Made by a program: the position numbers and the translations under genes. A stretch of DNA of 64,000 nt from positions 60,153 to 124,152 of the forward strand of contig JBKQPR010000237.1 in assembly GCA_052144935.1 (NCBI GenBank), in the 5' to 3' direction. This DNA comes from JOPF133 sp052144935 (GTDB lineage: Bacteria; Acidobacteriota; Terriglobia; Bryobacterales; Bryobacteraceae). The first letter of the stretch is position 1. Every line of letters starts with the position of its first letter. The notes under the pieces were generated by a model. The model was not told the DNA's origin and did not search any database. It worked only from the letters and a program-made list of their open reading frames with translations. Shown piece after piece: positions 43,361 to 51,259 of the stretch.

Positions 43361-44779
43361 TTAGGGAGGGCTGACGCCCGGCGTGAGGCAGAAAACGCGC
43401 GCGCCGGGCAGTTGCTCCCTGACTCGCGCGCAATCCGTTTCCGGCAGATAGTGGATATGTGTGACGGCCTGTTGCCGTTCGGTGTAGCTGCCGGTCAGGA
43501 ACATCACCGGCTGCGGGGCCATGCCGGCGCCCGGCGGCGTCACCACGTACTTCTCGTCATCCCGTGGCAAGGTCCGGATCTGGCGGGCCACTTGCGCCGC
43601 GGCAATGTCGAAGGACGCGGGCATCCTAGGATCGCGCGCCCAACGGTCGAAATACGTGTGATACGGCTCGTAAGCCAGCCCCGCCAGCGATAGGGCGGCG
43701 CAGGCGGTTAGGACGCGTCGCGGCAGCCGCCGCGGCAGGTGGCGCGCCACATACTTATACGCGGCCTGGGCGCCCAGCGCCGCCAGCAGCATCGCCGGAG
43801 GCAGCATCAGGACAGAACGTAGCGCGTGCGGGATGTTCTCGTCGGAGAGCACCACCGGCAGCGCGGCGGCCGCCAGCCACACCAGCGCCACCACCTTTCC
43901 TTTGCGCGGCAGGATGAGGCCCAGCACCAGGAAGCCCGCCACCGGCCAGAAGAGTCCGGCGCGAAACGGGTAGTTGTGCCGCCAGTTGTAGTCGCCCTTG
44001 GTGAAGAACATGCGCGCGGTGCGCCAGGTGTTCAACACCGCCTCCACGGCCGCTTGCGAGGCCGAACGCTGGGTATGCCACACGGATACCTGCGAGGTCC
44101 TGCCGAAGAACGTGCCGGGATGCGTGGCGAAATAAACCGCCAGCGGCGCCGCCACCAGCGCCGCCGCGGCCACGAACACGGCCGCCCGCCTCCAACTTGC
44201 GCGCCGTAGAAGCAGGACCACCAGCAGCGGTGTGGCGCGGTAGGCGATGTAGGTGTAGAAGCCGAGCCCGTACACCGCTCCCGCCAGCGCCGCGAGGAGC
44301 GGCCTGCGGCGCGCGGCCAGCAGCAGGTACACGGCCCAGGTGAGGAAGCAGGGCGCCGCGATGGCGCGGTAGGCCTCGCGGGAGAGCAGCACGTGCCAAA
44401 AGCTGGTGGCCAGGAAAAAGGCGGCCAGCAGGCCCACGGCGCCGCCGAACAACTCGGCGCCCAGGAGGGCCAGGCCGGCCACCGTCAGCACGCCGAACAA
44501 AGCGGAGGGCAGGCGCAGGGGCCATGCCTGGTTGGGGGCCTGGTTGCCGAAGCACGCCATCGAGAGCGCAGCCAAGTTGATGTACAGGCCTTCGCGGCCG
44601 TTGTTCTCGGGATAGAAGACCTGGAAGCGGTGCGTTTCCAGGGCCTCCAGCGCGTTGTTGCCGTTCATGGCTTCGTCGGCGTACAGGCCCGGCGGCAGAT
44701 CGGCCAACCGCCACAGGCGCAGGAACGCGGCCAGCGCGAGGATCGCGAAAAGCGCCAGCATCCACGCCCGGCGGTTCAT
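43361..44779 (-). CDS. GT39-like membrane glycosyltransferase
   Basis: 472 residues from the ATG at 44779, which overlaps the ada stop in ATGA. About 10-11 membrane helices. LPPGLYADEAMNGNNALEAL in the first periplasmic loop carries the acidic pair of ArnT/PMT-type (GT39/GT83) transferases that use lipid-linked sugar donors. VYGLGFYTYIAYRATPLLVV and SDENIPHALRSVLMLPPAML are further loop-helix transitions. Probable role: sugar transfer to lipid or protein at the outer face of the inner membrane. Functional link to Ada and the HEAT protein is not apparent. Confidence 0.8.
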   Translation of the reverse strand: MNRRAWMLALFAILALAAFLRLWRLADLPPGLYADEAMNGNNALEALETHRFQVFYPENNGREGLYINLAALSMACFGNQAPNQAWPLRLPSALFGVLTVAGLALLGAELFGGAVGLLAAFFLATSFWHVLLSREAYRAIAAPCFLTWAVYLLLAARRRPLLAALAGAVYGLGFYTYIAYRATPLLVVLLLRRASWRRAAVFVAAAALVAAPLAVYFATHPGTFFGRTSQVSVWHTQRSASQAAVEAVLNTWRTARMFFTKGDYNWRHNYPFRAGLFWPVAGFLVLGLILPRKGKVVALVWLAAAALPVVLSDENIPHALRSVLMLPPAMLLAALGAQAAYKYVARHLPRRLPRRVLTACAALSLAGLAYEPYHTYFDRWARDPRMPASFDIAAAQVARQIRTLPRDDEKYVVTPPGAGMAPQPVMFLTGSYTERQQAVTHIHYLPETDCARVREQLPGARVFCLTPGVSPP

Positions 44780-46299
44780 GCGCTTCGAGCGGCGAGCGCG
44801 CGTTCGCGGCCGAGCAGAGCCTGCTTGCGCTCCAGGCCCCATCGGTATCCGCCCAACTCGCCCGAGCCGCGGATCACGCGATGGCAGGGAATCGCCAGCG
44901 CCACGGTGTTGGAGGCGCAGGCGCGCGCCACCGCCCGCGTGGCCGTGGGGCTGCCGATCCCCGCCGCCACCTGGGCATACGACCGCACCTGGCCATAAGG
45001 AATGCCTTGCAGGTAATTCCACACACGCACCTGAAACGCGGTGGCCCGGATATCCAGTGGCAGGTCCAGTTGCGGGCGAAGGCCCTCCAGGTGCTGCCGC
45101 AGCGCCTCCATCCACTCGCGGAACTCCGCGCCGCGCGCCTCGCTCATGGGCGCGATTTGGGCCGCGGAATACTCGCCGTGCAGCGCGGCCGCCAGCGCCT
45201 CTTCGCTCTCCCCGAATTGCAGGAAGCACAGGCCGCGATCGGTGGCCGCCAGCATCATCAGGCCGACGGGCGTGGGCGCGGACGCATAGCTGATGGCCAT
45301 GCCTTCCCCGCCCCGCCGGTATTGATTGGGCGTCATGCCCAGCCGCGTATCGGCACGCTCATAGACACGGCTGGAGGAGCCGAATCCGGCCGCGTAGACT
45401 GCCTCGGTGACATCCTGGGACTGGCGCAGCTCGCTCTTCAGGCGGCGCATCCGGCAGGCCTCGCCATACTCCCGCGGAGTCACCCCGACGATGGCTTTGA
45501 AGCGGCGCTGCAAGTGGAAGCGGCTGAGGCCCGCGCGGGCCGCCAGCGCGGCCAGGTCGAGCCGCCCGGCATTCTCGTCAAGCAGCCCGGCATCGCCGTC
45601 AAGCCGCCCGGCATCGCCACCACGCCGCCCGGCGGCACCGCCACGCCGCCCGCCATCGCCACCTAGCCGCCCCGCATCGCCGCCTAGCCGCCCCGCATCG
45701 CCGCCACGCCGCCCGGCGGCACCGCCACGCGGCCCGCCATCGCTGCCACGCCGCCCGCCATCGCCACCTAGCCGCCCCGCATCGCCGCCTAGCCGCCCGG
45801 CATCACCGCCTAGCCGCCCGGCATCACCGCCTAGCCGCCCGGCATCACCGCCTAGCCGCCCGGCATCACCGCCTGGCCGCCCGGCATCACCGCCTAGCCG
45901 CCCGGCGGCACCGCCTAGCCGCCCGGCGGCACCGCCACGCCGCCCGGCAGCGCCACCAAGCCACCCGGCATCGCCACCAAGCCGCCCGGCATTCTCGCCA
46001 AGCCGCCCGGCGGCGTGCTCCTCGATATAGCGGCACAACTCGCGCATCTGGCGCGCCTCGGCCCCGCCCGCGATTTCCAGCGGATGGCACCTCAGGCACG
46101 GGCGCAGCCCGTCCCGTTCGGCCTCCTCGGGCGTCTCGTAAAATCTCACATTCTGGCGCAGGGCGTGCCGCGAGGGGCACGACGGCCGGCAATACACTCC
46201 CGTGGTCACCACCCCGTAGAAGAAGCGGCCATCCTGTTGGCGATCGCGCTTCTGCACCGCGCTCCAGCATTGTTCCCAGCACTTTTCAATGTCCAGCAT
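44776..46299 (-). CDS. ada: Ada-type DNA alkylation response protein with expanded repeat linker
   Basis: 507 residues from the ATG at 46299; usual Ada is about 350. Residues 1-75 are the zinc methyl-acceptor domain with C37, C41, C68 and C71 (GVYCRPSCPSR, LRPCLRC). About 245-330 are the AraC domain (LAALAARAGLSRFHLQRRF, AVYAAGFGSSSRVYERA). The C-terminal 170 residues are O6-methylguanine methyltransferase with IPCHRVIRGSGELGGYRWGL. Between the first two domains lies about 150 residues of AGRLGGD-like heptads from a 21-bp minisatellite, all in frame. Two bases separate it from the HEAT gene, and ATGA couples it to the glycosyltransferase. Confidence 0.92.
   Translation of the reverse strand: MLDIEKCWEQCWSAVQKRDRQQDGRFFYGVVTTGVYCRPSCPSRHALRQNVRFYETPEEAERDGLRPCLRCHPLEIAGGAEARQMRELCRYIEEHAAGRLGENAGRLGGDAGWLGGAAGRRGGAAGRLGGAAGRLGGDAGRPGGDAGRLGGDAGRLGGDAGRLGGDAGRLGGDAGRLGGDGGRRGSDGGPRGGAAGRRGGDAGRLGGDAGRLGGDGGRRGGAAGRRGGDAGRLDGDAGLLDENAGRLDLAALAARAGLSRFHLQRRFKAIVGVTPREYGEACRMRRLKSELRQSQDVTEAVYAAGFGSSSRVYERADTRLGMTPNQYRRGGEGMAISYASAPTPVGLMMLAATDRGLCFLQFGESEEALAAALHGEYSAAQIAPMSEARGAEFREWMEALRQHLEGLRPQLDLPLDIRATAFQVRVWNYLQGIPYGQVRSYAQVAAGIGSPTATRAVARACASNTVALAIPCHRVIRGSGELGGYRWGLERKQALLGRERALAARSA
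45560..46015. repeat. 21-bp minisatellite inside ada, about 21 units
   Basis: Units of the type GCCGCCCGGCATCACCGCCTA (+ strand) follow each other with few substitutions; every unit is 21 bases, so the ada frame is kept. It encodes AGRLGGD heptads. Both ends resemble the native sequence AAGRLDLAAL, which suggests growth from that site. Confidence 0.95.
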
Positions 46300-46301
46300 A
46301 C

Positions 46302-47321
46302 CTACAGCTTGCGCTCCGCGGATTCGCCGCGCCATCCGCCGCTTGCTTTGGAATCCACGGCCGCCTCGACCATTTGCCAGATGGCCGGCGAGGCGCGGTG
46401 CAGCTCCAGCGCCGCCAGCGCGGCCGCGGAATCCGCCGGCCGGCCGTTGCGGAACAGGTCCAGCAGCAACTCGATGGCGGCAGGCTGGCGGGAAGCGCTC
46501 AGGGCGCGCATCAGCACGTCGCGGAACTGCGGATCGCGCGCCGCGGCCAGCGCCTCGCGCAGGAGGTCCACCGCGGCCGGCTGGCGGCTGGCGCCCAAGG
46601 CCAGCGCGGCCTCTTCGCGCAACTCTTCCTTCTTCGATTGCAGAAAGCCGCCCAGGAACGGCAGCGCGTCCGCGCCTTCCAGCCGCAGGAGCGAATCGAA
46701 GACCTGCCCGATCACCTCGCTCTCCTCATCGCCCACACGCGCTTTGAAGCGCAGGAGCAGCGGGGCTTCGTCGCCCTCCATTTGGGCGATGGCGCGCACG
46801 GCCTCCAGGCGCACCGTGTGGGCGCGCTCGGTCAACGCGTCCACCAGGCAGCGCAGGATCTCCTCGCGCCGCAGGTCGGTGCAGCTCGGCAACGCCAGCA
46901 GGCAAATGCCGCGCAGGGTGGCGGCGGTGTCGGCCTCGCCGCCCCATACCGGCTCCATTTGGATGTGCCGCGCGCCGCGCAGGAAGCGCGCCGATTCGCG
47001 GTAATCCAGGGCCACCAGGGCCGTCGCGATGGCATTCTTGCCCCAGCACTGGGGGTCGCGCTCGACGGGCTTTTCCATCAAGCGATCGAAAGCCGAGAGC
47101 AGGTCCGGCAACAGTTCCTCGATGCGCAGCTCTCCGGCGAGTTTGGCAGCCTTGGCCACCATGAGGTTGACGCGGTCTCCCAAGGCCTTGCGCAGCGCGG
47201 CCGTCGCGGCGGGGCTGGGGCCCGAGCCGGAACCGGAGCCGGAACCGGAACCGGGGCTGGAACCGGGCCGGCAAATCTGCGCCAGCCGTTCGATCTCCTC
47301 TTCGATTTTGCGATGCGCCAA
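46302..47321 (-). CDS. HEAT-repeat protein
   Basis: 339 residues, soluble. After IEEEIERLAQICRP comes a short Gly/Ser dipeptide run (SPGSGSGSGSGSG), then helical pairs of HEAT type: LPDLLSAFDRLMEKPVERDP, ALVALDYRESARFLRGARHI, DALTERAHTVRLEAVRAIAQ, LREEAALALGASRQPAAVDL, VLMRALSASRQPAAIELLLD. Such repeats act as binding scaffolds. It is the first gene of a minus-strand operon with ada and the glycosyltransferase. No enzymatic motif seen. Confidence 0.8.
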   Translation of the reverse strand: MAHRKIEEEIERLAQICRPGSSPGSGSGSGSGSGPSPAATAALRKALGDRVNLMVAKAAKLAGELRIEELLPDLLSAFDRLMEKPVERDPQCWGKNAIATALVALDYRESARFLRGARHIQMEPVWGGEADTAATLRGICLLALPSCTDLRREEILRCLVDALTERAHTVRLEAVRAIAQMEGDEAPLLLRFKARVGDEESEVIGQVFDSLLRLEGADALPFLGGFLQSKKEELREEAALALGASRQPAAVDLLREALAAARDPQFRDVLMRALSASRQPAAIELLLDLFRNGRPADSAAALAALELHRASPAIWQMVEAAVDSKASGGWRGESAERKL

Positions 47322-47365
47322 GCCCTTACTCTAACCCTTCCTCCCGGCTTCCGTCTAACCGGCAA

Positions 47366-49813
47366 ATGGGTACACTCCTGCAGAACTTTCGCTTCGGCCT
47401 GCGCGTGCTGGCCAAGAACCCCGGCTTCACCGCCGCCGCGGTGCTCTGCCTGGCTCTGGGCATCGGCGCCACCACCGCCATCTTCAGCGTGGTGGATGCG
47501 GTCCTGCTGCGGCCCCTGCCCTACGCCCACTCCCCGCGGCTGGTGCGCGTCTTCACGGAGTTCCCTACCTTCCCCAACGGCGGCCTCCGCCACTTCTGGG
47601 TCTCGCCGCCCGAATACCTGGATCTCAAGCGCGACACCAACTCGTGGGAGGGCCTGGAAGCCTGGGTCAACCAGGGAGTCAACCTGGCCGGCGCCAGCGA
47701 GCCGGTGCGCGCCCAGGCCTCTTACATCACCGGCGGGATGCTGTCCATGCTGGGAATCGCGCCCCTGCTCGGCCGCGTCTTCACGGCGGAGGATGACCGT
47801 CCCAACGTTCCCGCCACGGCGGTGCTCTCGTACGGTCTCTGGCAGCGCGGGTACGGCGGCGATACCTCGATTCTGGGACGCGACATCCGCCTCAATGGCA
47901 ACCCCTGCACGGTGGTCGGAGTGATGCCCGCGTCTTTCGTCTTCCCTCCGGGTGAGATCGATCCGGTGGAGATCTGGTCGCCGTTGCAGCTCGATCCGGC
48001 CAAGCCGGGCGGCCGCGGCAGCCATTACCTTTCGGTGCTTGGCCGCCTCCGGCCGGACGTGAACATAGCGCAGGCGCAGGGCGAAATGCACCGCTATGAG
48101 ATCCACTCGCTCCAGACCCTCGGCTTGCAGAACCATCCCTTCGATCCGAAAGGACATCCCATCGTTCTGGCCGGCTTTCAGGACGAGGTGGTGCATGGCG
48201 TCCGGCGCGCCATGCTGGTTCTGCTGGGAGCGGTTGTTTTCGTGCTGCTGATCGCCTGCGTCAACGTGGCCAACCTGCTGCTGGCCCGTTCCGAATCACG
48301 CCGCCGCGAAATCGCCGTCCGCGCGGCTGTGGGCGCCGGAACCAGCCGGCTGCTGGGCCAGTTCGTAGCGGAGGGCATCCTGCTCTCGTTCGCCGGCGCA
48401 GCTCTCGGAATGCTGCTGGCTTTTGGCGGATTGCGCCTGCTGGCCGCCACCAATGCCGGCAGCATTCCGCGGGCGGGCGAAATCGCCATCGACTGGCAGG
48501 TGCTCCTCTTCACGCTTGGCGTTTCGTTCTCGACCGGGATCGTCTTCGGCCTGGCTCCGATCGTTCACATGCGCCCGGCCGCGCTGCACGACATCCTCAA
48601 ATCCGCCATGGGCCGCGCCACCGCGGGCTCCGCCGCCAACCGCTTCCGCGCCGCCCTGGTGACCGCCGAACTGGCGCTCGCCCTGGTGCTGCTGATCGGC
48701 TCCGGCCTGATGGTGAAGGCCTTCTGGAAGCTGCAGCAGGTGGACGCCGGAATGGACCCCAACCACCTGCTGACGCTGCGGCTCGCGCTTCCAGCCACGG
48801 CTTACCGCAATGCCGCCGCACGGGCCGCCTTTTACACGTCGCTGGCTGCGCGAGTGCAGTCGATTCCCGGCGTGGTGTCGGCCGCGGTGGCCACCGGGCT
48901 TCCGCCGGCCCGCCCGATCAACGCCAACGACACCATGATCGAAGGCTTCGTCCCCAGGCCCGATGGCCCGCTTCAAAACATCGACTACTACAACTCCGTA
49001 ACCGGCCGTTACTTTGAAACCGCCGGCGCGCGCCTGGTGGAAGGCCGCTTCCTCAACGATAGCGACGGCGCCGGGGCCACTCGGGTGGTGGTGGTCAACC
49101 AGACTATGGCTCGCACCTTCTGGCCCCACGAAAGCGCCCTCGGACACCGCATCAACATCGACCAACCCACGGCCTGGCGCACGATTGTGGGAGTGATCGG
49201 CGACATCAAGAACGCCGGTCTCGACCGCGCCACCGGCACGGAGCTTTACTTTCCTTATCCCCAGAGGCCCGGTCCCGCGGCGTATCTGCTGGTGCGCACC
49301 AAGGGCGATCCCATGTCCGCCGCCGGGGCGGTGCGCAAAGAAATCTCCGGCCTGGACCGCACTCTGCCCATTTCCGCGGTCCGCGCCATGGAGGACGTCA
49401 TGAACAGCGACCGCGCGCGGCCGCGCTTCCTGACCCTGCTGCTGACGTTGTTCTCCTCGCTTTCGCTGGCGCTGGCCGCTCTGGGGATCTACGGCGTGAT
49501 CTCCTATTCGGTGGCCCAGCGGACCAACGAGATCGGAGTTCGCATGGCGCTCGGCGCGCAGTCCCGCGACGTGCTTCGCATGATCACGCTGGCGGGCCTG
49601 CGCCTGGCCCTGGCGGGCGCGCTGATCGGGTCGGCGGGAGCCTTCGCCCTCACCCGCACGCTGAGCGGGCTGCTGTTCGGCGTCAGTTCCGTGGACCCCG
49701 TGACCTTCATTGCCATGGCCGCAGCCCTGATCGCGGTGACTATGCTAGCATGCTATTTTCCGGCCCGGCGGGCGAGCAAGGTGGATCCCCTGGTGGCGTT
49801 GCGTTATGAGTGA
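47366..49813 (+). CDS. ADOP-family ABC transporter permease (MacB/FtsX type)
   Basis: 815 residues. The N-terminal MGTLLQNFRFGLRVLAKNPG and ALGIGATTAIFSVVDAVLLR are standard for Acidobacterial duplicated orphan permeases. A periplasmic MacB-PCD domain (PEYLDLKRDTNSWEGLEAWV, LGRVFTAEDDRPNVPATAVL) is followed by three helices with an FtsX domain, a second periplasmic domain and a second FtsX unit ending in YFPARRASKVDPLVALRYE. No ATPase gene is beside it, as usual for this group. Probable role: efflux or transport of lipids/peptides; substrate unknown. Confidence 0.92.
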   Translation: MGTLLQNFRFGLRVLAKNPGFTAAAVLCLALGIGATTAIFSVVDAVLLRPLPYAHSPRLVRVFTEFPTFPNGGLRHFWVSPPEYLDLKRDTNSWEGLEAWVNQGVNLAGASEPVRAQASYITGGMLSMLGIAPLLGRVFTAEDDRPNVPATAVLSYGLWQRGYGGDTSILGRDIRLNGNPCTVVGVMPASFVFPPGEIDPVEIWSPLQLDPAKPGGRGSHYLSVLGRLRPDVNIAQAQGEMHRYEIHSLQTLGLQNHPFDPKGHPIVLAGFQDEVVHGVRRAMLVLLGAVVFVLLIACVNVANLLLARSESRRREIAVRAAVGAGTSRLLGQFVAEGILLSFAGAALGMLLAFGGLRLLAATNAGSIPRAGEIAIDWQVLLFTLGVSFSTGIVFGLAPIVHMRPAALHDILKSAMGRATAGSAANRFRAALVTAELALALVLLIGSGLMVKAFWKLQQVDAGMDPNHLLTLRLALPATAYRNAAARAAFYTSLAARVQSIPGVVSAAVATGLPPARPINANDTMIEGFVPRPDGPLQNIDYYNSVTGRYFETAGARLVEGRFLNDSDGAGATRVVVVNQTMARTFWPHESALGHRINIDQPTAWRTIVGVIGDIKNAGLDRATGTELYFPYPQRPGPAAYLLVRTKGDPMSAAGAVRKEISGLDRTLPISAVRAMEDVMNSDRARPRFLTLLLTLFSSLSLALAALGIYGVISYSVAQRTNEIGVRMALGAQSRDVLRMITLAGLRLALAGALIGSAGAFALTRTLSGLLFGVSSVDPVTFIAMAAALIAVTMLACYFPARRASKVDPLVALRYE

Positions 49814-50030
49814 GCCATACTAAACCACCCCCGGCCGGTCTAGCGGCCCGTTTGGTTGCGTAAAAAGGCTAGCGGCTACACTCCGTAGAGTAGCGTGCGC
49901 AATTGTCAAAGCTTGCTTCAGGAACCATGAAGAAACCATGTGATTGCCAATTGGGCATTAGGCCCTGCCGTCCGCGACGCCTGTCGCCGCGGATCCGGCG
50001 CCGGCGGCCCCTGGGAAAGGGCCCCGGGGC

Positions 50031-50234
50031 GTGAAGCCACATGACGAAGGGTCGCTACGCTGTCCGAGGTGTGGCGCCTCGGATATCCGAAAATCCCTGA
50101 CCAAGAGGTTGCTCGATTACATCCCGGGAATTTTTTCCTTCTCCGCCATGCGGTGCCGCAGTTGCCGGCACCGGTTTTACCGCCGGGTTTCGGACGACGG
50201 AGAAGCGGAGGAGGGCAGCCCGGGGCAGCGTTAA
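50031..50234 (+). CDS. small zinc-ribbon protein
   Basis: 67 residues beginning with GTG. Two CxxC knuckles, LRCPRCGASDIRKS and MRCRSCRHRFYRR, are separated by KRLLDYIPGIFSFSA, giving a treble-clef/zinc-ribbon. An acidic tail follows. Such short ribbons are often transcription- or translation-linked but the role is unknown. Upstream 49814-50030 contains nothing recognisable. Confidence 0.6.
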   Translation: MKPHDEGSLRCPRCGASDIRKSLTKRLLDYIPGIFSFSAMRCRSCRHRFYRRVSDDGEAEEGSPGQR

Positions 50235-50265
50235 GACCGCCGTGGGGAGCCGGCCCGCATTCCAT

Positions 50266-50271
50266 TACAAT
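50266..50271 (+). promoter_or_regulatory. TACAAT box 9 nt before the DsbA-like gene
   Basis: TACAAT ends nine bases before the ATG at 50281. With usual -10 to start spacing the transcript would begin at or next to the start codon, so a leaderless mRNA is likely if the box is used. No Shine-Dalgarno is present in the gap. Confidence 0.4.
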
Positions 50272-50280
50272 AGAAAAAGT

Positions 50281-51252
50281 ATGCTCCGATCGTTGTGCCT
50301 CTCTCTCACGGCCGCGTTGCTCTTTGCGGCGGCCGGTTCCGGCCAGTCCGAGAAAAAAACCGCTCTCGACAAAGCCACCCTCGAAGCCTACGTCCGCCAC
50401 CTGTTCGTGATGGATTCGCGCATCACCGTCCAGGTGTCCGACCCGAAGCCTTCCGCCAGCCTGCCGGGCTTTCTTGAGGTGATGGTGCACGCCTCGGCCG
50501 GGCCTCAATCGCAGGACTTCCGCTTCCTGGTCTCCAAGGACGGCTCGAAAATCCTGCAGGGCAATGTTTTCGATGTCCAGCAGAATCCCTTCAAGCCCGA
50601 GCTGGACAAGCTCAAAACCGAGTTCGCGCCCAGCCTGGGCACCGCCGGCGCGCCGGTAGTGCTGGTGGAGTTCAGCGACTTCGAGTGCCCGTTTTGCAAG
50701 CAGGAAGCCACCATGCTGCGCGAAAACCTGCTCTCGGCCTACCCCAAACAGGTGAGGTTGTACTTCAAGGAATTTCCGTTGGAGTCGATCCACCCGTGGG
50801 CCAAAGCCGGCGCCATCGCGGCGCGCTGCGTGTACCAGCAGAATGCCAATACGTTCTGGGACTATCACGACTGGGCTTTCGGCCACCAGACCGAGATTAC
50901 GGTGGAAAACTTCAAGGACAAGGCGATGGAATGGGCCAAGGGCCAGAAGACGCTGGACGTGCTGCAGCTTGGCCAGTGCATGGATACCAAGGCCACCGCC
51001 GCGGAAGTCGACAAGACCATCGCCGAGGGCCGCGCGCTGGAGGTTGGGGGGACCCCCACCCTGTTCGTGAACGGGCGGCGCATTCCCAACACGATCGATT
51101 GGCCCAATCTGCGCAACATCATCGATTATGAGATCGAATACCAGAAAACCGCCAAGAACGCGGGCGAGGATTGCGGCTGCGACATGAAGCTCAGCCTGCC
51201 GGGCATGGACGCCCAGAAGACAGTCCCCCTGATTCCGCCTAAGAAGAACTGA
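50281..51252 (+). CDS. exported DsbA-like thioredoxin-fold protein
   Basis: 323 residues from the ATG at 50281. The signal peptide is MLRSLCLSLTAALLFAAAGS. Residues 25-115 are a variable N-terminal region. FSDFECPFCKQEATML carries the redox CPFC at 136-139. YFKEFPLESIHPWAKAGAIA and VGGTPTLFVNGRRIP (with the cis-Pro loop GGTPTLF) complete the DsbA/DSBA-like oxidoreductase fold. It likely introduces or reshuffles disulphides in exported proteins. Eight bases separate it from the M28 peptidase, which could be a client or simply share its transcript. Confidence 0.9.
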   Translation: MLRSLCLSLTAALLFAAAGSGQSEKKTALDKATLEAYVRHLFVMDSRITVQVSDPKPSASLPGFLEVMVHASAGPQSQDFRFLVSKDGSKILQGNVFDVQQNPFKPELDKLKTEFAPSLGTAGAPVVLVEFSDFECPFCKQEATMLRENLLSAYPKQVRLYFKEFPLESIHPWAKAGAIAARCVYQQNANTFWDYHDWAFGHQTEITVENFKDKAMEWAKGQKTLDVLQLGQCMDTKATAAEVDKTIAEGRALEVGGTPTLFVNGRRIPNTIDWPNLRNIIDYEIEYQKTAKNAGEDCGCDMKLSLPGMDAQKTVPLIPPKKN

Positions 51253-51259
51253 GTTTGCG

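Noticed and set aside
45560..46015. Regular repeat array considered as CRISPR
   Set aside because: Units are contiguous 21-mers without spacers, lie within a coding frame and encode heptads.
49814..50030. Possible tRNA or small RNA between the permease and the zinc-ribbon gene
   Set aside because: No cloverleaf or CCA-like end could be built from the sequence.
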